From: Lolium rigidum
Lineage: Eukaryota; Streptophyta; Magnoliopsida; Poales; Poaceae
Direction of reading: 5' to 3'
Length of the DNA stretch: 64,000 nt
Assembly: GCF_022539505.1 (NCBI RefSeq)
Contig: NC_061510.1
Coordinates: 267,353,687 to 267,417,686 of the forward strand
Part shown: positions 44,896 to 55,341 of the stretch, one piece after another
How the letters are laid out: each line of letters opens with the position of its first letter
Position numbering within the stretch: position 1 is the stretch's first letter
Notes under the pieces: model-generated
Databases searched by the model: none
What the model saw: the letters and a program-made list of their open reading frames with translations, nothing else
Told to the model about the DNA's origin: nothing
Made by a program: the position numbers and the translations under genes

Positions 44896-45786
44896 ATATC
44901 CCAGGATTGTGGGGTAGAATTAGAAAAGGGTTGTGCATTTCATCGCAAAACGAGGGAAAATTTCGCGCTTAATTGCATAAAACATAAGAGGAAACAAGTT
45001 TCTCTCTCGACACCAGCTAGGGTTAGGGTTTTGAGAGTGCGACAAACTTGGACATGATCTCTTCTGAATTAGGGTTTTGAGAAGAGGGGGAACATTTGCA
45101 ATTCACATATTTAAGTTGCATGATTGAATTGAAACAAGTTTGAGTTGAAATTCAAACTCAAACATCACTAAGTCAAATTAAAATTCAAACTAGGAATAAT
45201 TCATATTATAATATTATAAATTGGATAATATGAATATGAAAAGAATATAAACATATCACAAAAGGCTCAATAGAGAAAACTTGAGCTTTATTGATCATCA
45301 CACACAATTTACGTTGTCTTTACAATATTCAAATGAATTAATTATTACATAACACATTTCAGAAATGACAATGTAAAAGAACTATCTAAACTGAGTATCT
45401 TCATCTTCTTGATCTTCTTAATCAACAAGTTGAAGGAGACATCCATGATCATCTCATTGATCCCTGCATAAACCAAAAATCAAACAGAAAACCATATTAA
45501 GCCAAGAGGCAAAGCCACTTGGTAGGTCAGTAAAGAAACTTGAGTTGAAGGGATAATATCAAACCAAGCCGAGCTGATCTTCAGCACACAAGTACCAACC
45601 ATGAGCAGTGCAAGCAGCTCACAAGGTGAGGTGCATGCCCAACAGCACACACAAAAAAAGAGGAGTCACCAAACTAGCACAGACTTGCTGTCGAGCAAGG
45701 AAGTGACCAGGAGCTGATATATAACCTTTTCAGCCACCAAAACCCTAGATTCCATCGACACAACCAACCAGCAAGGTAAGAACTAC
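44896..45786. other. Non-coding stretch between LINE and CACTA remnants
   Basis: AT-rich with CAAACTCAAA-type runs. It includes several AGGGTTTTGAGA motifs near 45015-45090. It may be the 3' part of the CACTA element or another unclassified repeat. No CACTA-type 3' terminus was found here. Confidence 0.4.
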
Positions 45787-46362
45787 TTACGATTGTGCCG
45801 TAATCATAATGCTTGGGTCAGTGTTCACTTTGAAGGGCGGAATTTCACCAAACATATTATAATGTTCTGACATGTTTGTCTTGTCCTCCACTCCCACGAT
45901 GTTTCTTTTCCCTGAAAGAACTATGTGGCGCTTTGGATCACCGCATGATGTACTCGTTTTCATATCTTTCCTTTTCCTTGGTTTGCTACTCATGTCCTTC
46001 ACATAGAAAACCTGAGCAACATCTTTGGCTAGGACGAATGGTTCGTCAAGGTAACCAAGATTGTTGAAATCCACCATTGTCATTCTGTATTGCTCATCCA
46101 CCTTTACCCCACCTCCGGTTAGCTTGAACCATTTGCACCGGAACAAAGGGACCTTAAAGGAGGGTCCATAGTCAAGTTCCCATATCTCCTCTATGTAACC
46201 ATAATATGTGACCTTTTGCCCATTCTCGATTGCTGCATCAAAGCAGAGACCACTGTTTTGGTTGGTGCTCTTTTTATCTTGGACGATCGTGTAAAATGTA
46301 TTCCCATTTATCTCGTACCCTTGGAAAGTCGATATAGTCGAAGATGGTGACTTGGCCAACAT
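45787..46362 (-). pseudogene. CACTA transposase C-terminal exon (DUF4216-like)
   Basis: The open segment reads GYEINGNTFYTIVQDKK, YYGYIEEIWELDYG, VPLFRCKWFKL and LGYLDEPFVLAKDVAQVFYV. This is the module that follows DUF4218 in plant CACTA TNPD/TNP2 proteins. Its role is unknown. Confidence 0.8.
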
Positions 46363-46524
46363 GTAAGCTGATCTCCAACATCATTGTCACTCATTAAATG
46401 TTTTCACAAGCAACCGCCGAAAGTCTTAATGTGGGCCTATGTAATCCAGGATTCAGGCTTCCCCGGGTTGTTCGAGCGTAAAATATTCTTGTGCCTCGAA
46501 GTACGGAACCACCAAGCTTGAATT

Positions 46525-47424
46525 TTATAGAACTGTGTGGTGTGCTTCAGTAATAGAATGGCCGTCTATACATATCATTGATTTCCTTCTGATCGTGCCT
46601 TTTCCACTTAGTCTCCCCTCGTGTCGCGATTGAGGAAGACCAATCGGCTTAAGGTCAGGAACATAGTCAACACAAAACTCAATTACCTCCTCATTTCCAT
46701 AGCCCTTGGCGATGCTTCCTTCTGGCCTAGCACGGTTACGAACATATTTCTTTAATACTCCCATGAACCTCTCAAAGGGGAACATATTGTGTAGAAATAC
46801 AGGACCGAGAATGGAAATCTCTTTGACTAGGTGAACCAGGAGGTGCGTCGTAATATTGAAGAAGGATGGTGGGAACACCAACTCGAAACTAACAAGACAT
46901 TGGACCACACCGTTCTGTAACCGTGGTAGATATTCTGGATTGATTACCTTCTGAGACATTGCATTGAGGAATGCACATAGCTTCACAATGGCTACTCGAA
47001 CATTTTCCGGTAGGAGCCCCCTCAAAGCAATCAGAAGCAATTGCGTCATAATCACGTGGCAGTCGTGAGACTTCAGGTTTTGGAACTTTTTCTCCGCCAT
47101 ATTTATTATTCCCTTTATATTCGACGAGAAGCCAGACGGGACCTTCATACTGCTCAGGCATTCAAAAAAGATGACCTTCTCTTCTTTGGTAAGAGCGTAG
47201 CTGACACGACCTTGAAACCGTTCCGGATGCCGGTCTTCTGGGTCTTTCAAACGTTGTTGGTCCTGCCGTGCTTCCTTTGTATCATTTGTCTTCCCATACA
47301 CGCCCAAGAAGCTTAGCGAGTTCACGCAAATATTCTTCGTAACATGCATCACGTCGATTGCGGAGCGGACATCTAGGACTTTCCAATATTCTAGCTCCCA
47401 AAATATAGGTTTCTTCTTCCACAT
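46525..47424 (-). pseudogene. CACTA transposase core end and DUF4218
   Basis: About 300 codons: VRSAIDVMHVTKNICVN, FQNLKSHDCHVIMTQLL, ALRGLLPENVRVAIVKLC, FPPSFFNITTHLLVHLV, GPVFLHNMFPFERFMGVLK and a C-terminal GNEEVIEFCVDY. It is the continuation of the TNP2 domain into DUF4218. A frame change near 47391-47424 separates it from the upstream transposase segment. Confidence 0.85.
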
Positions 47425-48210
47425 GGGTGCGTGCCCGTCAACTCCACTGCGGAACTCGATCCGCCAGGACCCTTTCCAAAGATGACTTTCAAATCCTTGA
47501 CCATATCAAATACATCAGCACCAGTACGTTCCGTAGGCTTCGGCCGGTGATCTGCCTTGCCGTTGAAATGTTTGCCTTTCTTTCTTAAGTTATGATGTCG
47601 GGGAAGAAATCGACTATGCCCTAGGTACACATTCTTATTACAATTAGCCAAATATATACTTTCAGTCTCATGTAAGTAGTGCGCGCATGCATTATATCCC
47701 TTATTTGTCTGTCCCGAAAGGTTACTAAGAGCAGGCCAATCATTGATGGTTACGAAAAGCAACGCTCGTAGGTCAAATTCCTCTTCTTTGTGCTCATCCC
47801 ACACACGTATACCAGGTCTACCCTACAACTGTAAAAGTTCATCAACTAATGGCCTTAGGTACACATCGATGTCGTTGCCGGGTTGCTTCGGACCTTGGAT
47901 GAGCACTGGCATCATAATGAACTTCCGCTTCATGCACAACCAATCAAGGTGGAAGGTTGTAGATGCATAGAGTCACGGGCCAGGTGCTATGGCTGGAGCT
48001 CTGCTCGCCAAAAGGATTCATGCCATATGTACTTAGACCAAATCTTAAGTTTCTCGCGTCACCTGCAAAATCTTTGAACTCTCTGTCGATCTTTCTCCAT
48101 TGCGTTTCATCAGCGGGGTGTCTCAACTCCCCGTCCGACTTACGGTCCTCTTTGTTCTATCGTAAGACCTTGGCATGCTCTTTGTTCAACGTTTCAACCG
48201 TGGTATTATA
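47391..48210 (-). pseudogene. CACTA TNP2-type transposase core
   Basis: The segment 47391-47804 has VWDEHKEEEFDLRALLFVTINDWPALSNLSG and NVYLGHSRFLP. Upstream in the same sense, with stops, come GLSTYGMNPFGEQSS-type and LPPWLCMKRKF-type blocks (near 47900-48060). A Trp codon before GRPGIRV is TAG at about 47824, consistent with a G-to-A change. CACTA transposases bind subterminal repeats and cut at the CACTA ends. Confidence 0.75.
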
Positions 48211-49079
48211 GGAGCATACCACATCACCTTGGCGGGAACCCTCTTCCTGGGTTTCTCGCCTTCAACATCGTCACCAGGGTCATCTCCTCTGATCTTATAA
48301 CGCAATGCAGGGCATTCATTCAAATTCTCATATTCACCGTGGTAGAGGATGCAGTCGTTAATGCATGCATGTATCTTCTAAACCTCTAAGCCTAGAGGGC
48401 AGACAACCTTCTTTGCTTCGTACGTATTGGCGGGCAACTCGTTATTCTTTGGAAACATATTCTTCATTATTTTCAGCAAATTTTCAAATCCTGAGTCAGA
48501 TAGACCTTCCCGTGCCTTCTATTTCAGAAAATCCAGTGTGCAGTCCATCTTTTTCAGACCATTATCGCATCCTGGGTACAACGACTTTTTGTGATCCTCT
48601 AACATGCGATCTAAATTCTTCCTCTCCTTTTCAGTTTCGCAACCTCTCCATGCATTAGCAATAGTCCGAGCAAGATCATCAGCGGGCTCATCACGTGCCT
48701 CTTATTCACCTTCCGCTTCTACTTCCCCTCCTTCAGCATCCTCCATGAAAGTATCACCGAAATGATCAGGATAGTTGTCATCATCCCCTTCTTCATTTTC
48801 TTCCATTCTAACCACTCTTTCTCCATGCTTGGTCCAACAATTATAGCTTGGCATGAAACCGTGCTGAAGCAGGTGCACGTGAACGACTCTTGAGGAAGAG
48901 TAACCCTTCTGATTCTTACTGTCAGCACATGGACATATAACAACCCCCCCCCGCTTGTTCGCCTTTGTGAGAAAATCATTCAAACCCGTAATGAACTCGC
49001 CCGAGATTCGGTTACCGTACATCCATTGCCGATTCATCTGCATTATTGTTATTATATAAAGTATATAATTAACCATCAT
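48211..49079 (-). pseudogene. CACTA transposase N-terminal domain and linker
   Basis: Segment 48702-49079 carries the transposase-associated domain (NRQWMYGNRISGEFITG, ICPCADSKN, HLLQHGFMPSYNCWTKHGE) and then an acidic linker. Downstream sequence to 48211 continues the linker with several stops. The C-rich run at 48944-48953 lies inside this exon and may hide indel errors. Confidence 0.7.
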
Positions 49080-49398
49080 GCATTTGTTAAACTAACTGGC
49101 TAGAAATAATAGAAATTAAACTATGAACTACACATGCTTATTTATCAATGGCACATGAAAAGTTCAAGTTGCTAACCGCGATCGAGGAGGAAAAATAAAT
49201 GAGAAAGCTTAAGTGTGGTCGGACACTTCATATCATGTTTGTTTTGTGTGAACACAAGTGGCATCATGCTCTCGGGCATTTCATTGAACACCTCTTGTGC
49301 ATAAGAGGAGAAAAGCCAAACCCACCACCCCTTGTGAGTAGAAGTGGAACACCAAGTGACTCACACTTGTGCTGTATGTGAGTATTTATAGTGGTGGA

Positions 49399-49437
49399 CC
49401 TTTAGTCGCGGTTGGCCAGGCCAACCGCGACTAAAGG
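49399..49437. repeat. Perfect 19-bp inverted repeat with 1-nt loop (CACTA subterminal)
   Basis: CCTTTAGTCGCGGTTGGCC, one A, then its exact complement. The same TTTAGTCGCGGTT / CGCGACTAA motif recurs singly at 49483 and 49528. Such arrays are transposase binding sites at CACTA ends. Confidence 0.8.
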
Positions 49438-49590
49438 CCCACCCGTACACCAGCTGTCGATCGAGCTCATTGGGCACAGAGCTTTAGTCGCGGTTCGCCT
49501 GCAGAACCGGGACTAAAGACCCTATTAGTCGCGGTTCGAAAAGTTTGGAGACTAATGGGTGGTATGAAAGCCCCTTTTTCTACTAGTGTT

Positions 49591-50001
49591 TGGATACAAA
49601 TAGGGCAACAGGTGCCGAGTATTTGCTTTTTGTTTCTATCACCGTATGTTCAAATAGTGGAGAAATGAGAGCTTCCCCCTAAAATCTTATCTATGAAGCT
49701 TGTGTATCCAGAGGAAAATAAGTGAGATTTCAAAATGTGAACATTTCTGCAAGAAAGCAAACACATGTGGCATACACACATTACCTCGTCGTTTGTTATT
49801 GGAAACCTCCATGGTATTGCAATCATTAGTGTCTTGCTATTTTTTGGATCAAAACTTGTGATCCGCCGCTGCGCATGTACCTGATTTTCCCATGTGCACG
49901 AAGTTCACAGCTACACATATTCTAGAAATCTGGATCTTGTATTGTACGACATATATACGCTCGTATCGTCGCTACACGAGGCAGTACCAAACAAAACCCG
50001 G
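49591..50001. other. Intergenic, nothing recognised
   Basis: No coding signal, terminal repeat or RNA feature seen. Confidence 0.5.
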
Positions 50002-50490
50002 CAACCACTAACTAGGCTACTAATGTAACGTCTGTCGTGTCGCTGCTTCCCTACTGACCCTACATCAGATTTGGGCGCACTGATACAATATTATCGCGTC
50101 CCATTATTCTGTCCAGGCTACGCGAGCTGCGGTGGATTCCTCGCTGGGTGGATGTGGATGCATGCATGCGCGCGCGGCGGACGCCAGCCGAGCTGGAGTC
50201 GTCGACGTCCACCTTCGGCGACGGGTTTGACTAGCCACGCGCGCGATGGAGGTGGGTGGTGAGTGGACCTCTGCCGCGCAACGTCCGTGATATGCGCCGA
50301 GACGACCAACTAATTTTTGTTGGGGTGTACGTGGCCAGGCACAGCTAGCGGCCTACTGGCAGTCTGACTTGGGCTGACATCGACGGAGGGGCATCGATCA
50401 TGCATCCACATTGGAATGTGAGATTTTGACCACCTCGGTCAGTCCTCCGACATCATATTTTGATACTCACCCTATGGCAGGCTACGCTCA
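50002..50490 (+). repeat. Duplicated segment, copy 3
   Basis: Collinear with the right part of copy 2 (35172-35625): AACCACTAACTAGGCTACTAATGT, the CTGACCCTACATC block, GAGCTGCGG..GGATTCC, GGATGCATGCATGCG, GAGTCGTCGACGTCC, CCGTGATATGCGCC, then TCCTCCGACATC and CTATGGCAGGCTACG. More diverged than copies 1 and 2, and about 15 kb away with two transposon clusters between. Confidence 0.7.
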
Positions 50491-50513
50491 CGTCGTCCAA
50501 ATCGTCCACTGAA

Positions 50514-51012
50514 TTAGAGCAAGTATAATAAGTACTAGTTAGCTGGCTATAAGGATTAAAATAGTATATTATTGCTTAGTTGGAGGAGAGGAGGAGAGAG
50601 AATAAGAGTGGCTCTTAGACTGTTCATAGTGGAAGTAACATAGATGGTAACATCACACATCTCAAGGCATTTTGGTGACATGGCATGCCAATAAATGAAG
50701 AAAGAGAGTGAGGTGATAACTGATAACTAGCTATGTTACCATAACATCACACATCTCAAAGCAATATGAGTCTACAACATAATTAATGATATATTGCATG
50801 AAATCACATGTAAGTTACTACCCACAATAGAGGTAGTAACTTAGACTAGTAACATAGCATATGTTACTAGTCTAAGTTACTCTCCACTATGAGCAGTCTT
50901 ATGCAAGAGCCAGCTCTAGCACGTGCTCCTAGGCACTTTGTGGGAGTCAAAGGTGGACAAAGTACTACAATTCTATAGCTCACTATTGTATATGTTGGCT
51001 CTAAGTTGACTA
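50514..51012. mobile_element. MITE with TTAGAGC ends, hosting a Tourist MITE
   Basis: The left end TTAGAGCAAGTATAATA (50514) and right end TATTGTATATGTTGGCTCTAA are imperfect inverted repeats. A Tourist element (50618-50898) with TTA duplications lies inside it. No ORF. Confidence 0.4.
50618..50898. mobile_element. Tourist-like MITE, TSD TTA
   Basis: 281 bp. Ends GACTGTTCATAGTGGAAGTAAC and GTTACTCTCCACTATGAGCAGTC are near-perfect inverted repeats. TTA flanks at 50615-50617 and 50899-50901. A classical PIF/Harbinger-derived MITE. Confidence 0.85.
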
Positions 51013-51206
51013 TCAAGATGCAAATAGTCCGTGCTATGTTACTAGTCTAAGTTACTCTCCACTATGAGCAGTCTTATGCAAGAGTCAGCTCTAGCACGTG
51101 CTCCTAGGCACTTTGTGAGAGTCAAAGGTGGACAAAGTACTACAATTCTATAGCTCACTATTGTATATGTTGGCTCTAAGTTGACTATCAAGATGCAAAT
51201 AGTCCG
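50861..51206 (+). repeat. 171-bp tandem duplication (175-bp period)
   Basis: 50861-51031 and 51036-51206 are nearly identical (only a few substitutions, such as GAGCCAG/GAGTCAG). The unit begins inside the Tourist MITE and includes its right end plus the flank. The duplication therefore happened after the MITE inserted. Confidence 0.85.
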
Positions 51207-51840
51207 GTCCGGGCCGGACCTGTTGTTGGACCAGCAAACCTAGATGAGAAATGGCAGGTTCAGGTTTTTCCCGCACCTCCTTTCCAAGGGTAACGGGTAA
51301 TCCTAGGTTCGACCCTTTTTCTCTGTAGGTACACGCACTCGTAGCAGCAGTCAGCAGGATCGGCTTCAATACGACGTGAGCACTCGTATTCTACAGCTCC
51401 GACGAGAACACGTTCTTCCTCGTGCACAACGACGGCCGGTGCTCCCAGGCGACCTGGTGGACTCCTCCGCGCTAGTAACGTCAAGCCCCATTGCAAGCTG
51501 CTGCAGCCAATCATCAAGATCGCGATGTTCATGTCCTCGGCAGTGTCGCGACGTTACGACGGCAGGCGGCAGCTCTGTTCTAACGATGGGGATGACTTGG
51601 AGACAGGAGGGGAAGAGGTGGCGGAGGTTGAGAAGCCGACAGGGATTCGAGACTCTACTCCGGCGAGCTCTAGGCTATCCCGGCGGCGAGCGTCTCCCAA
51701 TGGCTGGCGACTTCCTCTGCTCCTGCGGCGGCGGCGTGCGGCAACGGCCGGCGACTTCCTCTGCTCCTGCGGCGGCGGCGTGTCCGCGTAAAGAGGAGTT
51801 GAGTAAAGGTCCGGATCGACCCTAGGGCTAAACGGGTACT
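51207..51840. other. GC-rich intergenic stretch
   Basis: Contains short GC-rich repeats (two near-identical GGCGACTTCCTCTGCTCCTG blocks at 51708 and 51750, a 42-bp tandem repeat). Open frames up to 149 codons arise from that repeat and lack any domain. No gene called. Confidence 0.45.
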
Positions 51841-51849
51841 ATCCTTGTT

Positions 51850-53560
51850 GGACAGAGATCCAGTGCCTTGTTGTTTACAAGGCACGGCGTGCCTCGTCTT
51901 CAATCTCCATCGTCCAGCTAAATCCAACGGGCAGCAGAGCTTCAAGACCAAAACGAGGTGGCTTCCTCCTCCACACGCAGCCAAACCTTGCACTCTTGCC
52001 TGCCATAGTATGGGCATCTCCAGTGGCGCGACGCAAACGGACGCTGAGCGATCGTTTGTATCCACTGTGACCGGAAATGCATCTGGTCATCCTCCAGTGA
52101 GGCGATGCAAAGTGACCGAGCCGTCCGCAGCGACGCAAACCTGGCCCAAATAAGCGTCAGGTTTGCGTCTCCGCGAACGTGCGTTCGTGCCGAGTGTCCG
52201 CCGAAAAAGACGTAGAACCCGCACGTCAGTGATAGGTAGGCCGATATTATTCCCGCCGGTGGCCATTCTCCATGCGAAAAATCAAAGTAGACCCGCGAGC
52301 AGTCCAGAAGCGATGGACGTCCTCGCCGCCGCAGCCACCACCATGCATGGAGGCTGCAGCTCCGGCGGAAGCAAAGCGGACCGTCACCGGCGGCCGGGAC
52401 TATTGGAAGGACCGCCATGAGACAGACATCCAGGCCATGATCTACGGCGGCGGATTCCTTGGCGACGAGCGGGCCGGGACATGCCCGCAGCATGAGTGGG
52501 CACCGATGCAGGATGCAGAGGACATCGCAAACGCACGGTTGTTCTCCACCCAGGCCACTGAAACGCAGCCAACACCCGTGTGCGTCGATGACTTTGACGA
52601 TGCGCCAACAGAGCCTGGTTCATGAAGAGGCGTCTGGAAAAAGAGGCCGCTTCCTCCACCTCCCACCTGGCCGCTTCCTCCATCTCGGAGGTGCGAATGG
52701 CCGCATGGAGTTGCGGCCATTTCGCGTCCTCCTCCGCCGCCGAGATGAGCAGCGCGGCGCGGAGGTCGGGGTCCTCCTCCGAGGACTCGGGCTTGGGCTC
52801 GAGCAGCAGCGGCGGCGGTTGCGGCAATGCCGCGCCGCCGCGGGTGGCCTCTCCGATGTGGAGGCCGCCTCGGTTTCCTCCGGATGGCCGCAGCGCCGGC
52901 GGAGGACGGCGGCTGCTGCTCGCCTCCTCATCGTTGTCTCCGGGAGCGAACCGTCGCTTCGGGGCCATGGCGGCGGTTTCGCTCAGGGAGTGGAGTGGGG
53001 ACTGGAGTGGAGGGACAGATCCCCTCCAGTGCACATTTAATAGCCTCCCCGATCACCGAAAGGTGGGCCCAAGGAAGACGAGGCGACAAGCGCCCGGACG
53101 CGAGCGGACGCCGCGTGCCATGCAAACCTAGCCCAGATTTGGGCCGGGTTTACGTCGTTCCGGACGCCGCGGCCGTCCGCTTTTGCGGTGCGTCCCCGCG
53201 TTGGGCCGCTTTTTTGTCCGACTCGACCCATCCGGACGCGCGCGGTGCGGGATGGGTCACCCCTAGCAAAAAGCATCAGATTTTTTAGGCTACAAAATCA
53301 TCTATTCTGTTGGTGCGTGTTGAAATCCGATGAGTTTGACCAGCTTATCGATTTAGCTTTGCTGCGTTCGTCACTCTCACCTGGGAGGCAGCACGGCGGC
53401 GGGAACGATGGAGCACATCGATGGTTTGGCTGCGCGCTAAGGATAAATCCACCTTCTTTTGGTCTTGAATGGTTATCATCCGTTAGATTTAATTGGACGT
53501 TGGAGATTGGAGACGAGGCACGCCGTGCCTTGTAAACAACAAGGCACTGGATCCCTGTCC
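51850..53560. mobile_element. Mutator-like element, ~140-bp terminal inverted repeats, 9-bp TSD
   Basis: ATCCTTGTT at 51841-51849 and 53561-53569 flanks inverted ends starting GGACAGAGATCCAGTG (51850) and ending CACTGGATCCCTGTCC (53560). The arms (about 51850-51990 and 53423-53560) pair over roughly 140 bp, including the shared GGCACGGCGTGCC core. There is no mudrA-type transposase, so it is non-autonomous. The interior carries GC-rich sequence from another element. Confidence 0.85.
52550..52970 (-). pseudogene. Transposon-derived ORF inside the Mutator-like element
   Basis: The minus-strand frame from the ATG at 52968 reads MAPKRRFAPGDNDEEASSS, then Pro-rich sequence, DPDLRAALLISAAEEDAKWP and LHAAIRTSEMEEAARWE. 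It recalls ORFs of abundant wheat DNA transposons (Harbinger-type context: GGGCATCTCCAGTGGCGCGAC begins at about 52011). No host function is implied. The frame loses coherence after about 52620. Confidence 0.45.
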
Positions 53561-53699
53561 ATCCTTGTTGGACCTAATTTTTTCCCGGCTAGCTACCCTG
53601 ATGGTGCCAAAAACTAGGTCCGGTCCAGCGGTCCATAGGGCCGAACCGGACCACCTGCATCTTGAGTTAACTATAGATGACATGGAACTCGGCTTATAG

Positions 53700-54940
53700 G
53701 CAGCAACTGGCTACACTACTGAAATTGCTCTTAGGAGCCACGCCTCAAAGATCTTTTCGGTTCGCCCGGTTCAATGATGTGACCGGAGTTCCAAGGTCTT
53801 CTTGACACGATGATGTTGTGGCGATCTGCAGGCTAGCCCTGTCATCGGTACAAACCGTGTGGCAGCTTTTCTATGATGGTAGTGAAGATTTTCGAGGTGG
53901 AGGCAGGTGAGACATCGCGTCATCGTTGCGTCTTCTCCACACGCGCGGCGGTGTTAATGTTGCATTGTTCCTTTCCGCCCTTTCTCCACCGTTTTCCACG
54001 CCACCTCTGCCTATAAAACCCACTCCTTCTCTATCGTCACACGCAGTCGTCGCCACAGCACAAGATCTTCCCTCTACCTCCACGAAAATGTCGCGCCACC
54101 ACGCGACGACCTACTCCATGTTGGGTCATGCGGCCGCGTGCTGACACCTCCGCCTACACCCCCCACAAGTGGAAGAACAAGTGTCGCCGCCACTCAAGCC
54201 CGAGCTCGATGACGCCGACATGGAGGAGTTTGCTTCCCTCGGCGCGCAGTTCATGGCACACGCTGAGCAAGAGGCGGCGGAGGAGGCAGCCGGCGGAAGC
54301 GGATGCGGCGGCCGAGGAGGATGGAGAACATGGAGTGAGGATGACGATGACCTGGAGGACTCGAGCAACGAGGCAGATTGGCGGGCAGGCGGTGGATCAG
54401 AACGCCATCGTCTAGTCCTTCGAGACGTCGAATAAGCTCCAGGACGACTCTCGCACCCGAGAGGACTTCGACACCACATAGAGGCGCATCGTTGAAATAT
54501 ATATCCATCGAACTAGCGCCTATTGAGGAGAGGGCTCACCTCTTCATGACGGTCATGCTGCAGAGGCTACTCGAGTAGACGCAAGAACGTTGGGTGCGTG
54601 ATTATATGCTTCGGAGGGAGCGGCGAACGTGAGAGCACCATAGGAGGAAGGGAAACAACGGTGAAGCTAGCCTGTCGAGCGCCCCTAAAGACGGCGAGCA
54701 CGCTAAGTTTTCGATCCAACTAGTTTCCATTCAACTTTGTAAAACATAATGAAATTTGAATGAAATTTTATTGTTCGCGTAGGACGAGTTTGGGGGAAGC
54801 GGGCATCCCCCAAATGCGCCACCACCAAGCGGTGTCCTCAAACGACCAATCCAACACTTTTACCGGATGTCATTTGGGGACGTGGTTGGAAATGCTATTA
54901 CCGTGTGTTCATTATTTTAGTCCATTCACAAGCAAGTGTG
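53700..54940. other. Degenerate DNA-transposon sequence
   Basis: Contains an acidic ORF fragment on + (54169-54435: ELDDADMEEFASLGAQF-like) and ends near 54897 with TTTGGGGACGTGGTTGGAAATGCTATTA. That resembles the TTTGGGGGACG..TGGAGATGCTCTTA terminus of Harbinger-type elements. Left end unclear (GAAATTGCTCTTAGGAGCC near 53720 is a candidate). No intact gene. Confidence 0.4.
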
Positions 54941-54946
54941 GTGTTT

Positions 54947-55341
54947 TGGAGGCCGAGCTACATGTAGCTCTTTATTTTCGAACACTCAAAATTCGTATTT
55001 CAAAGTTTCAAAATAAATCAGAAACAAAATTCTAGTTAACCAATGATGAATGTCAAAATGTTGTAAAATCTCAATACAAACTGATTTGTATTCTAGGCTA
55101 CACAAAATTGACAAAATCTGAGAAATTTTAGAGTATTGAAATATGCACTACTCACTATAAAATTTGTCATAATTTTCCATTTTTGTATAGCCTAGAATAT
55201 GAAGCAGTTTGTATTGAGATTTTACACCATTGTATTATACATCATTGGCTATCTCTACAATTTTGTTCCGGATTTTTTGAAACTTTGAAAAGGAATTATA
55301 AGTGTTTGCAAATAAAGAGCTACCCTGTAGCTCGGTCTCTG
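54947..55341. mobile_element. Foldback MITE, copy 2
   Basis: Starts TGGAGGCCGAGCTACATGTAGCTC and ends GAGCTACCCTGTAGCTCGGTCTC. Same internal palindrome as 27791-28171 (GTAAAATCTCAATACAAA against TTTGTATTGAGATTTTACA). Slightly longer (395 bp). Confidence 0.7.

Larger units (their letters stand above)
36939..44900 (-). mobile_element. LINE fragment split by an LTR element
   Basis: The poly(A) is the T-run at 36939-36947. The minus-strand coding sequence lies at 37107-37537 and resumes at 44520-44895 after element C. Together it covers the region just after RT: NVRVADVLNNTTLNITF, FLNRKILL-like, CVLCDSRESAEHLFISFPFA, ALLWSIWNCRNDVVF. The 5' end is lost near 44900. Several stops and frame changes show it is inactive. 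Confidence 0.8.
45787..49590 (-). mobile_element. CACTA (En/Spm) transposon, 3' end not found
   Basis: The 5' terminus on the minus strand is CACTAGTAGAAAAAGGG (49574-49590 on +). It is followed by subterminal TTTAGTCGCGGTT / AACCGCGACTAAA repeats in both orientations (49399-49540). The coding order on the minus strand is a transposase-associated N-domain, a TNP2-type transposase, DUF4218 and a DUF4216-like end. Stops and frame changes make it inactive. The opposite terminus was not detected, so it is probably truncated near 45 kb. Confidence 0.85.

Noticed and set aside
52384..53131. Multiple overlapping ORFs of 150-216 codons in both directions
   Set aside because: GC-rich interior of a Mutator-like element. 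Only the MAPKRRF-type frame resembles a known transposon ORF; the others are shadows.
54126..54508. Several 85-117 codon ORFs on both strands
   Set aside because: They overlap one another in a degenerate DNA transposon with no coherent protein family.
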